A DNA stretch of 7,799 nt from Archangium sp. (GTDB taxonomy: Bacteria; Myxococcota; Myxococcia; Myxococcales; Myxococcaceae). Of the stretch, positions 1 to 6,175 are shown piece by piece. The position numbers and the translations under genes are program-made. The stretch covers positions 1 through 7,799 of the forward strand of contig JAEUJR010000913.1 of NCBI GenBank assembly GCA_016793585.1, written 5' to 3'. A model generated the notes under the pieces. It had not been told where the DNA came from and did no database searches. It saw only the letters and a list, made by a program, of their open reading frames with translations. Each line of letters opens with the position of its first letter. The first letter of the stretch is position 1.

Positions 1-612
1 GAAGTCGCGAAAGAGCCGCTGCAACGGCCGAGTCGACAACCCCGCCATCGAACAGACCTGCTTCACGGTGGTGATGTCGGTTGATCGGGAGATGCGCTCG
101 ACGACACCGACCGCGCGCCGCACCTGGGCCTCGACCGGCCGCATCGTCGCGAGCAGCCACGCCTCGAGCGCGGCGAAGCCCTGCTGATCAGCCTTTGACA
201 AGACGTGACGCTCGACGGCCTTCGGGAACACCGCGCGCAGCGGCGTGACCGTGTCGTTCCACGTGGCGACGGAGCGTGGGGGCAGCAACACCCTGGCCGC
301 GCCGGCCTTGAGCTTCACCGCGCGAATGAGCCCGGCTCCCGAGAGCTCGCGGCGAAACAGCTTCGTGTTCACGCCGACGACGCGGCTCTTCCCTGCTTCG
401 AACGCCACGTGCACGCAGGGGTCGGTGAGCACTTCGACGACGTGCGGCGGCTGACCCTCGAGGTCCCACCGCGTCATCCAGTACGTCTCGACGACGTCTG
501 CGAGCGCTGACGACGGCTTGAACGTCGCGGCCTCGACCCGCTTGCCACTCACACGGCTCGACACCAGCCCGCGCGCTCTGCCGTGTCCGTCAGGTCGTGT
601 TTGTTCAAGCAT
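1..612 (-). CDS. AraC-family transcriptional regulator, C-terminus cut off by window edge
   Basis: The minus frame is open from an ATG at 612-610 to the left edge (204 residues seen, no stop reached). Residues about 26-125 resemble the N-terminal sensor-like domain (DUF6597 type) common in AraC-like regulators: FKPSSALADVVETYW, a tract around WDLEGQPPHVVEVL, then DPCVHVAFE and a GVNTKLFRREL segment. Residues about 160-204 resemble the start of the AraC DNA-binding region, with a first helix-turn-helix around VKQVCSMAGLSTRPLQRLFR. The second helix-turn-helix lies beyond the window. By family it is a cytoplasmic DNA-binding regulator with unknown effector. No good ribosome binding site precedes the ATG. 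A GTG at 564 is an alternative start and would remove 16 poorly conserved-looking residues. It is divergent from the cupin gene, so control of that gene and of itself is plausible but inferred. Confidence 0.85.
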   Translation of the reverse strand, partial: MLEQTRPDGHGRARGLVSSRVSGKRVEAATFKPSSALADVVETYWMTRWDLEGQPPHVVEVLTDPCVHVAFEAGKSRVVGVNTKLFRRELSGAGLIRAVKLKAGAARVLLPPRSVATWNDTVTPLRAVFPKAVERHVLSKADQQGFAALEAWLLATMRPVEAQVRRAVGVVERISRSTDITTVKQVCSMAGLSTRPLQRLFRDF

Positions 613-644
613 CGCGTTCGCTGCGAATGGTACCTGTCGCGTTC
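612..644. promoter_or_regulatory. Candidate operator: 8-bp direct repeat between divergent genes
   Basis: TCGCGTTC occurs at 612-619 and again at 637-644, 25 bp apart start to start, in the gap between the AraC-type regulator and the cupin gene. An 11-bp perfect palindrome (TTCGC-T-GCGAA, 617-627) overlaps the first copy. AraC-type regulators usually bind direct half-sites about two helical turns apart, so this is a reasonable candidate site. The repeat is short and the DNA is GC-rich, so chance is possible. I could not assign convincing -10 and -35 boxes on either strand. Confidence 0.3.
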
Positions 645-650
645 ACCATC

Positions 651-656
651 GAGGAG
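651..656 (+). promoter_or_regulatory. Ribosome binding site of the cupin gene
   Basis: GAGGAG lies 6 nt before the ATG at 663. It decides the start of the cupin gene in favour of 663 over an in-frame upstream ATG at 597, which has no such site and would overlap the divergent regulator's start. Confidence 0.7.
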
Positions 657-662
657 CAACCC

Positions 663-1049
663 ATGCGCGTCACCATCAAGAACGTCTCTGACATGCAGCA
701 CTACCAGGGCGAACACACGATTCCGGGCATTCGTTTTCGCCCCGCCCGGCAGGCCATCGGCATCTCGGCGTGGGGCATGAACGTCGCCGACTTCGACCCG
801 CACACCACCGGCTACCCGGAGCACGACCACCAGCACGATGGCCAGGAAGAGGTGTACCTCGTGCTCGAGGGCTCCATCGTGCTGCAGGCCGACGGCAAGG
901 AGCAGGTGCTCGAGCGCGGCGACATGGTGCGCGTCGCTCCAGAGGTGACGCGAAAGTTCGTCACCCGCGAGTCGTCGGCGACGCTGCTCGCGCTCGGCGC
1001 CACGCCGGGCAAGGCCTACGAGCCCGACAAGCGCATGGCCACGACGTGA
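663..1049 (+). CDS. Small cupin-domain protein
   Basis: A 128-residue single-domain cupin with no signal peptide, so probably cytoplasmic. Cupin motif 1 is clear: PEHDHQHDGQEEVYLVLEG at residues 52-70, with His54, His56 and Glu63 as likely metal ligands; Glu63 is followed by six residues and Gly70 as in the family pattern. There are six residues between His56 and Glu63, more than the usual three or four. Motif 2 is GDMVRVAPEVTRKF (86-99), where the usual final histidine is Arg97, so the metal site may have only three protein ligands. Small stand-alone cupins of this kind have varied or unknown roles (enzymes, metal or small-molecule binding), and no substrate can be named. The start at 663 is supported by GAGGAG 6 nt upstream. 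It is first in a same-strand run of five genes and divergent from an AraC-type regulator. Confidence 0.88.
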   Translation: MRVTIKNVSDMQHYQGEHTIPGIRFRPARQAIGISAWGMNVADFDPHTTGYPEHDHQHDGQEEVYLVLEGSIVLQADGKEQVLERGDMVRVAPEVTRKFVTRESSATLLALGATPGKAYEPDKRMATT

Positions 1050-1080
1050 TGCGCGCCTTCGTGCCATCGTGTCGTCGACG

Positions 1081-1527
1081 ATGGCCCCGACGAGACTCGC
1101 GCTGCTGGTGCTGAGCTGGTCGCTCCCGGCGCTGGCCGAGCCGGTCGTCGCCGTCGCGCGCTTCGCCTGTGACGAGAAAGTAGCGAACGCCGCCTGCGAC
1201 GAGGCGGCCTGGCGAAGCACGGTGCTGAAAGACCCGACGCGCTTCGAGGCGGGAAGAGAAGGCGACGTCTTCGTTCACGACCGCGGCGGGCCCGAAGGCG
1301 CGGTGTGGAACGGCTCCGCGGCCGTCTTTCTCTTCGTCAAAGGTGCGGGCGCGGTGACGCTCGAGGGTGTGCGGGTGGCGACGACGGCCGCGGGCGAGTG
1401 GCGCTGGGTCAAGGTGCCTGCCGCCCAGTGGCAGAAGCTGGCGAAGCCGCGACGCACGTTCGAGGTCGTCGTCGTTCGGGTCGGCAAGCAGCCCGTCGGC
1501 GAGTGGTGGTTCGCCCATGGTGAGTGA
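1081..1527 (+). CDS. Secreted protein of unknown function
   Basis: A 148-residue protein with a Sec-type signal peptide: MAPTRLALLVLSWSLPALA, with likely cleavage after Ala19 before EP. The mature part has a close cysteine pair, Cys30 and Cys39 in an ACDEKVANAACDEAAW stretch, which could form a disulfide in the periplasm. The rest alternates short hydrophobic strands with polar turns and is rich in Trp and Val (for example EWRWVKV, FEVVVVRVG and EWWF), suggesting a small beta-sandwich. I do not recognise the family. A resemblance of the first segment to carbohydrate-binding (CBM9/DOMON-like) folds is only an impression. The ATG at 1081 is preferred because it gives a compact signal peptide; a GTG at 1069 would add four residues. 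Neither has a strong ribosome binding site. Its end overlaps the next gene's start by 11 bp. Confidence 0.7.
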   Translation: MAPTRLALLVLSWSLPALAEPVVAVARFACDEKVANAACDEAAWRSTVLKDPTRFEAGREGDVFVHDRGGPEGAVWNGSAAVFLFVKGAGAVTLEGVRVATTAAGEWRWVKVPAAQWQKLAKPRRTFEVVVVRVGKQPVGEWWFAHGE

Positions 1528-2881
1528 GCCGCACGTTTCGGTGAAGCAATCGGGCACCGGGCGGCACTCAGCGCTCGTGACGAGAGCCGTGCTGCTGAGC
1601 GTGATGCTGACGGGGTGCTTCGAGCCGCCATGTGAAGCGGTGTCGGAGCCCGGCCGCCCGCCGATTCCCTGCGTCGCGCCCGCGCCAGTCGATTCGGGTC
1701 AACCGGTCGACGCTGGCCAGAGAGTGGATGCCGGGCGCGTCGTCGACGCCGGGCGGGTGGACGCGGGGGTCGATGCCGGAGTTCGAGACGCGGGCTTCGA
1801 CGCGGGTGTCGTCACCTCTTCCGACGGAGGCGTGCGCGTCATCGACCTCGGCGTCGTCGTCACCAATGACGCAGGCGTGTCGCAGGAACTCGGCGTCGAC
1901 ATCAGCGCGGAGGACGAGGGCTTTCAAATCGAGCTCATCGGCGTGCAGGCTCCGCCGCTCACCGAACTGCAGGCCGACGCGATTCGCAACCCGCGCGGCA
2001 CCACGCTTGCGCTCGGCCGCGACGACTCGTTGCACCTCAGCCGCAGCCGCGCCGACACCGAGGTGCAGGCCGCCGTGGTGCTCGAGTCCGACGACGCGCG
2101 CGCCGAGTTCATGCCGGGCCCGTACCGCTTTCGCGTGGCCTCGCGAGACGACCGCGGCCGCGTGCGTGGCGGCGTTTCGGTCGCGGTGCGCGTGTTCGTG
2201 AAGCCGCGCCCTCCACCCGGCCCACAGCGGCTCGCGCTCAACCTCTTCTTCAGCGGCAGCGCGGGGCTCACGGCGGCCACCGCTCCGACGCAGGCACGGC
2301 TACAACAGGCGCTGCGCGGTTTTCGCAACCTCTACGCCGACGCCGGCATCACGCTCGAGTCGCCGCGCCTCTTCGACCTGCCGCCCGGCTTCACCGCCGT
2401 CACCTCGATGTTCGACGTCGACGGTGGCAGCCGCATGGGTGTCAGTGCCCAGGGGCTGGTGCGGCAATCGGCCGTCGCGCCCTCGGGCATGAACCTGTTC
2501 TTCGTCGAGACGCTCTCGCTCGACCCGCGGCTGCCTCCCGGCGCAGTGCTGGGCGTCGCGGGTGGAAGACCCGGCCCGACGATGACGCAGGGCACGTCGG
2601 CGTCGGGCGTCATCGTGCTCTTCGACGCCGCCAGCTTCGTGCCGCGCATGCCAGGAGAGGTCGACCCGCTGCCCATCGTGCTCGCGCACGAGGTCGGCCA
2701 TCAGCTCGGGCTCTCACACGTCTTCGAGTTGAGCGGCGAGGCAGACAACATGAGCGACACGCCGATGGAGGGCGAGTTCGAGGCCGACGCGAACCTGATG
2801 ACGCCCTACGCGAACAACGAGGGTCTGCTCTCGCCGCTGCAGAAGACGGGGCTGCGGCGCAACCCGGTGGTGCGACCATGA
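1517..2881 (+). CDS. DAG-repeat lipoprotein with C-terminal metzincin-type zinc protease domain
   Basis: A 454-residue predicted lipoprotein. A hydrophobic segment ends in the lipobox LTGC, with Cys34 as the lipidation site. A low-complexity linker follows (about 58-97) with one Asp-Ser-Gly and seven Asp-Ala-Gly units, a style common in myxobacterial surface lipoproteins. Residues about 100-235 look beta-rich, and the catalytic-like domain runs from about 237. It carries HEVGHQLGLSH at 391-401, matching HExxHxxGxxH: His391, His395 and His401 bind zinc and Glu392 is the catalytic base in metzincins. Downstream are DTP (414-416) and NLMTPY (426-431), whose Met428 is the best Met-turn candidate. 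The DTP spacing recalls pappalysin/cytophagalysin (M43) enzymes, but the subfamily is uncertain. Substrate is unknown. The start is unsure: ATG 1517 overlaps the previous gene by 11 bp, while GTG 1577 would give a more typical short signal peptide. The stop overlaps the next ATG (ATGA). Confidence 0.85.
   Translation: MVSEPHVSVKQSGTGRHSALVTRAVLLSVMLTGCFEPPCEAVSEPGRPPIPCVAPAPVDSGQPVDAGQRVDAGRVVDAGRVDAGVDAGVRDAGFDAGVVTSSDGGVRVIDLGVVVTNDAGVSQELGVDISAEDEGFQIELIGVQAPPLTELQADAIRNPRGTTLALGRDDSLHLSRSRADTEVQAAVVLESDDARAEFMPGPYRFRVASRDDRGRVRGGVSVAVRVFVKPRPPPGPQRLALNLFFSGSAGLTAATAPTQARLQQALRGFRNLYADAGITLESPRLFDLPPGFTAVTSMFDVDGGSRMGVSAQGLVRQSAVAPSGMNLFFVETLSLDPRLPPGAVLGVAGGRPGPTMTQGTSASGVIVLFDAASFVPRMPGEVDPLPIVLAHEVGHQLGLSHVFELSGEADNMSDTPMEGEFEADANLMTPYANNEGLLSPLQKTGLRRNPVVRP
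1688..1807 (+). repeat. Asp-Ala-Gly coding repeats in lipoprotein linker
   Basis: About 120 bp encode one DSG and seven DAG triplets spaced 4-6 residues apart with Val, Arg and Gln between them (VDAGQRVDAGRVVDAG and so on). At DNA level the units are imperfect copies built on GTCGACGC/GTGGACGC-like words. The segment lies just after the lipidated cysteine and is probably a flexible spacer holding the protease domain away from the membrane. Confidence 0.8.
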
Positions 2882-3372
2882 AGTGCGTGCTGCTGATCAG
2901 CCTCGTGGCCTCTGTCGCGGCAGCAGACCCGCTCGCCAGGCGGCTCACCACCATCGACGACGCACCCACGAAGGCCGAGCTCGTCGAGCTGGGCGGTGCC
3001 CCGCGGCTGTTGGCGCTCACCACGCCCGACAACCCCTTCCTCGTGCGCCGCGCCGCCATCGCTGCGCTCGCACACTTCTCCACCGTCGAGGTGCGTGACG
3101 CGCTGGTGGCGCTCTCGGGAGCGGGTGACGCGTCGCTGCGGAAGACGGCGCTCGAGGCGTTGAGCTTCGCCTTCGTCGACGACGTGGTGGCCGAGCGGGC
3201 ACTCGTGAGCGCGTTGCGTGACGAGACGCCGATGATGCGGCGCGCGGCGATTCGTGGGCTGGCGAGGCGAACGACCTCGACGTCTCTGCTTGCGCTGGAG
3301 CAACAGGCGACGACCGAGCGCGACGCCGAGACCCGCGCGACGCTCTCGCAGGCGCTGACTTCACGCCGCTGA
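2878..3372 (+). CDS. Secreted HEAT-repeat protein
   Basis: A 164-residue protein with a signal peptide, MKCVLLISLVASVAAA, likely cleaved before Asp17. Cys3 is too near the N-terminus to be a lipobox cysteine. The mature part is a series of paired helices of HEAT/PBS-lyase-repeat type: about 34-66 (including FLVRRAAIAALAHF), 70-99 (VRDALVAL and LRKTALEALSFAF), 104-131 (ERALVSALRDE and MRRAAIRGLA) and a weaker unit at 136-160. HEAT repeats are protein-interaction scaffolds, so it is more likely a periplasmic binding or adaptor protein than an enzyme; no partner can be named. Its ATG overlaps the TGA of the protease lipoprotein gene, which suggests translational coupling and possibly a shared function. 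Confidence 0.82.
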   Translation: MKCVLLISLVASVAAADPLARRLTTIDDAPTKAELVELGGAPRLLALTTPDNPFLVRRAAIAALAHFSTVEVRDALVALSGAGDASLRKTALEALSFAFVDDVVAERALVSALRDETPMMRRAAIRGLARRTTSTSLLALEQQATTERDAETRATLSQALTSRR

Positions 3373-3389
3373 AGCGCCAGAGTCGCCGC

Positions 3390-3803
3390 ATGACTCCGGT
3401 GGCGTGGAACGACAACTTCAGCGTCTGGGACGAAGAGCTCGACGAGCACCACAAGCAGCTCATTCGTTACATCCGCGTGCTGTCGGACCCCGAGGAGCGC
3501 AAGCGCCACGACCCCAACGTGATTCCGATGCTCGTGAAGGGACTCGTCGATTACTCGACCTACCACTTCGCCGCCGAAGAGAAGCGCATGCGAGACAGCG
3601 GCTACCCCGACCTCGCCGCCCACGTCGCCGCGCACCAGGACTTCTCGAAGGACGTCGCCATCTTCGGGCAGACGTTCAGTCAGGGAAGCCCGCGACTCGA
3701 GCGCGTGCTGCTCGCGTACCTCACCGACTGGCTGACGACGCACATCCTCACGTCGGACAAGAAGCTGGGCGAGTTCCTCAAGGCCCAGCGGCGGCACGGC
3801 TGA
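3390..3803 (+). CDS. Bacteriohemerythrin (single-domain non-haem di-iron oxygen-binding protein)
   Basis: A 137-residue protein covering the whole hemerythrin fold with no extra domain and no signal peptide, so cytoplasmic. All seven di-iron ligands are visible: His21 in DEHHKQLI, His59 and Glu63 in YHFAAEEKRM, His78 and His82 in HVAAH, and His118 and Asp123 in HILTSD. The opening WNDNFSVWDEELDEHHKQL and the GYPDLAAH segment are typical of bacterial hemerythrins. Family members bind O2 reversibly at a carboxylate-bridged di-iron site and serve in oxygen storage, delivery or sensing, and sometimes bind NO. It starts 17 bp after the HEAT-repeat gene, without a strong ribosome binding site, and appears to end the rightward gene run. 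Its 3' end overlaps the convergent channel gene by 26 bp. Confidence 0.95.
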   Translation: MTPVAWNDNFSVWDEELDEHHKQLIRYIRVLSDPEERKRHDPNVIPMLVKGLVDYSTYHFAAEEKRMRDSGYPDLAAHVAAHQDFSKDVAIFGQTFSQGSPRLERVLLAYLTDWLTTHILTSDKKLGEFLKAQRRHG

Positions 3804-6159
3804 CGGGCTTCGCTTCGCTGAAGTGCCAGTCGGCCACGTTCCACCACAACGAATCGGCGACGCCCCAGTCGGGCCCTTCGAGCCCTTCACGCACCGCCGC
3901 GAGGCGTGACGTCAACACCAGGGGCAGCATCGGCAGCCGCTCGAACCACGCGGCCTGCAGGTCGAGGCCCAACCCTCGCTGCCGCTCCACGTAGAGCGTG
4001 CCCTTCGCGCGCGCGAGCTTGTCCACCAGCACCTGGTCGAAGTGCGTGCCGTACGGGCGGTCGACGGCGGTGCGGCCCGCGTCTCCTGGAATGTTCATGA
4101 AGCGCGCGGGGTCGGCCGTGTCGCGGCTCACCAGGGCGAGGCCCGGCAGCGTTCCCGCGTTGAGCTCCTGCCGCAGCTCGGTGGGGTTCTTCTCGACGAG
4201 CTGCACGACGAGGCCGGCGTTGGTGAGGTCTTCGACCAGGCGCGTGGCCAGCACCGCGTGCGTCGCGTCTTTCGAGCGAATCGTCTGCACGAAGAGCGTC
4301 ACCGTCGTGCCCTTGAGGCCCAGCGTCTCGAGCGTCGGCGCGGCCAGCACACGCTCCTTCTCGGGCAACCACCCCGAAGCGACCTGCGACGGCGCGGGCG
4401 CGAGGGCCTTCACCAGCTCGTCGCGCCGAATCGCCGACAAGAGGGCACGCCTGGCCTCCAGCGAGCTCCAGGGCGGCGTCGCGAGCGGCGGCACCAGCAC
4501 CCAGAGCAGGTCACCGGGCTGCTCGAGCACCTTCACGCCCCTGGCGCTCTTGAGCAGCTCGTACGCGTCGGGCGTGAGCGACGGCACCACGTCGACTTCA
4601 CCGGCGAGCAGCGCCTTCGCGGCATCGAGCGGCGCGAGCACCTTCACCTCGACGCGCTCGAAGGCGGGCTTCGTCATCGCGGCCTTCTCGTTGCGCACCA
4701 GCACCAGCGACTTGCCCTGCACGAAGTCACCCGCCACGTAGGGCCCGCTCATGGCCAGCTTGCCCTCGTTGTGCGCGAGGTTGAGCGCGTCACGGCCGCC
4801 ATCGAGCTTCAGCTGCAGCGCGCTCTTCGGGTAGACGGTGAAGCCTGCCAGCAGCTCTGCGCGGCGGTCGGCGTAGGTGACGTCGATGGTGCGCTCGTCG
4901 AGGCGCTCCACCGATTCGCGCAGCGGGTCGGGCTGGGCGCTCAGCGAGAAGACGAGGTCGTCGGCGGTGACGCGGGCGCCATCGCTCCAGGTCGCGTTCG
5001 AGCGCAGCTGCCACCGCACGCGCATGCCGCCGTCGGGCAACAGCCGCACCAGGGCGTTCGTCATGGCCGGCGCTTCGTGCACGAGGTCGGGCCTGAAGGT
5101 GCCGTCGGCGCGGCGGGTCACCAGGGCGCCGCGGCGAGCAGGCAGGGTGCTGCCGCCCATGGTGTCGAGCGTCTGCACCGCGACGCGGAGCACCGGCTGA
5201 CTGGCGAACAGGCTCTTCGGCGCGGGCTGCTCGACGGCCTCGGCCCTCGAGAAGGCGCCCGATACCATCCACCCCAGGCCCACCACCGTCGCGACGGGCA
5301 GCAACCAGGCGCCGAGCCGGTCAGCCCGCTTCGCCAGGGCCGGCCGCCCGTCGTGCAGGCGAAACGACAACACGCTCAGCACGAGCGTCGCCGTCACGAA
5401 CACGTACGCGGCGAGGAAGAGCTTGTCGGCCGCGACGAGGTACGTCACCGCAGGCAACGTGTCGGCCTGCGTGTAATGAAACGCGATGCACGAGAGCAGG
5501 CCGGTGATGCCCATGGCCGACCGCACGTCGAGCCGGTCGGCGGGAAGGAAGAGGGCCAGCAACGCGACGAGCAGAATGAGCGCGAGCGGCAGGGCGAACT
5601 TGATGAGGTACGGCCCGAACGGCCGCGAGACCTCGACCGAGTACGTCGTCAGCCGCTGCTTCGCGTCGGTGCCCTCGTGCGCCACGCTGCCGAGGTCGGA
5701 GCGGTACACCCGCTCCTGCGAGCGCGCCTCGAAGAATGGCTCATACCGCCAGCCCGTCACCGAGAACGACGGGCTCATGCCGCTCGCGCCGAGGTCGGGC
5801 ACCAGCAGGCCGTCGCGCTCGTCGAGCCCGAAGACGATGGGCAGCGTCTGCCGGTCGAAGGGGAAGTCGTGCACCGGGAACTCGCCGCGGAAGGTGCCCT
5901 GCACGCGCCACTGCACCGAGTGCCAGCCCGACTCCTCCTCGGCGCCGAGGTCGTCTTTCGAGTCGAGCTCGGCGTTCTCGAATGACAGCTCGGGCACCTT
6001 CGCGTCGCCCTGCCACTTGAGCCAGACGCGCAGGTCGGCCTTGAAGCGGCCAGCCTTCAAGTCGAAGTCCGAGACGTCGTTGAGGAAGACGCCGACGTAG
6101 ACGCGCTGTTGAGGCGCGGGCGCGGCGGCGAGAGAGCAGCTCAGCAGGAGCGCGAACAC
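3778..6159 (-). CDS. Pentameric ligand-gated ion channel fused to a family 5 solute-binding protein
   Basis: A 793-residue two-part protein in one unbroken frame. Residues 1-13 are a short signal peptide without the usual positive charge. Residues 17-178 are a Cys-loop-receptor-type extracellular domain with FPFDRQTL (99-106) and, as in other bacterial members, no loop cysteines. Membrane segments are about M1 181-206 (with Pro191), M2 211-230, M3 236-266 and M4 283-300. Aligning M2 with GLIC by its IAF and LP positions puts Asp211 at -2', Arg213 at 0' and Leu222 at 9', which favours a cation channel. Residues about 320-780 are a family 5 (SBP_bac_5) extracellular solute-binding protein: the signature is around WSDGARVTADDLVFSL (391-406), followed by GEVDVVPSLTP and an RRALLSAIRRDELVKAL segment. 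This family binds peptides, nickel and other small solutes. The channel C-terminus faces the periplasm, so the binding domain is on the right side. The start is GTG, 16 bp after the upstream gene; no in-frame alternative is seen. Ligand unknown. Confidence 0.93.
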   Translation of the reverse strand: MFALLLSCSLAAAPAPQQRVYVGVFLNDVSDFDLKAGRFKADLRVWLKWQGDAKVPELSFENAELDSKDDLGAEEESGWHSVQWRVQGTFRGEFPVHDFPFDRQTLPIVFGLDERDGLLVPDLGASGMSPSFSVTGWRYEPFFEARSQERVYRSDLGSVAHEGTDAKQRLTTYSVEVSRPFGPYLIKFALPLALILLVALLALFLPADRLDVRSAMGITGLLSCIAFHYTQADTLPAVTYLVAADKLFLAAYVFVTATLVLSVLSFRLHDGRPALAKRADRLGAWLLPVATVVGLGWMVSGAFSRAEAVEQPAPKSLFASQPVLRVAVQTLDTMGGSTLPARRGALVTRRADGTFRPDLVHEAPAMTNALVRLLPDGGMRVRWQLRSNATWSDGARVTADDLVFSLSAQPDPLRESVERLDERTIDVTYADRRAELLAGFTVYPKSALQLKLDGGRDALNLAHNEGKLAMSGPYVAGDFVQGKSLVLVRNEKAAMTKPAFERVEVKVLAPLDAAKALLAGEVDVVPSLTPDAYELLKSARGVKVLEQPGDLLWVLVPPLATPPWSSLEARRALLSAIRRDELVKALAPAPSQVASGWLPEKERVLAAPTLETLGLKGTTVTLFVQTIRSKDATHAVLATRLVEDLTNAGLVVQLVEKNPTELRQELNAGTLPGLALVSRDTADPARFMNIPGDAGRTAVDRPYGTHFDQVLVDKLARAKGTLYVERQRGLGLDLQAAWFERLPMLPLVLTSRLAAVREGLEGPDWGVADSLWWNVADWHFSEAKPVSRAAAGP

Positions 6160-6175
6160 CCTGGCAGTGTACGGG

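Noticed and set aside
597..1049. Longer cupin starting at ATG 597
   Set aside because: The extra 22 residues do not look like part of the domain, there is no ribosome binding site, and it would overlap the regulator start; 663 has GAGGAG at ideal spacing.
549..1220. Long minus-strand open frame opposite the cupin
   Set aside because: Arg/His/Val-rich composition with no recognisable motifs, typical of an antisense shadow in GC-rich DNA. The cupin on the other strand is clear.
3806..3827. Hairpin GGCTTC / GAAGTGCC just after the hemerythrin stop, as a possible terminator
   Set aside because: The stem is short with a two-base bulge, has no T-run, and lies inside the opposing channel coding sequence. 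It is too weak to annotate.
2610..3890. 426-codon minus-strand open frame opposite the HEAT-repeat and hemerythrin genes
   Set aside because: No domain or signal visible, low-complexity Ser/Arg content; the plus strand carries a hemerythrin with every ligand in place.
3778..5268. A separate solute-binding protein starting at the internal ATG 5268, with GGGGTGG just upstream
   Set aside because: The frame is continuous with the channel, the G-rich stretch directly abuts the ATG, and a protein starting there would lack an export signal. A single fusion is the simpler reading.
4042..5985. 647-codon plus-strand open frame opposite the channel fusion
   Set aside because: Extremely rich in Arg, His, Gln and Glu without domain features. 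The minus strand encodes two well-defined domains, so this is a GC-driven shadow.
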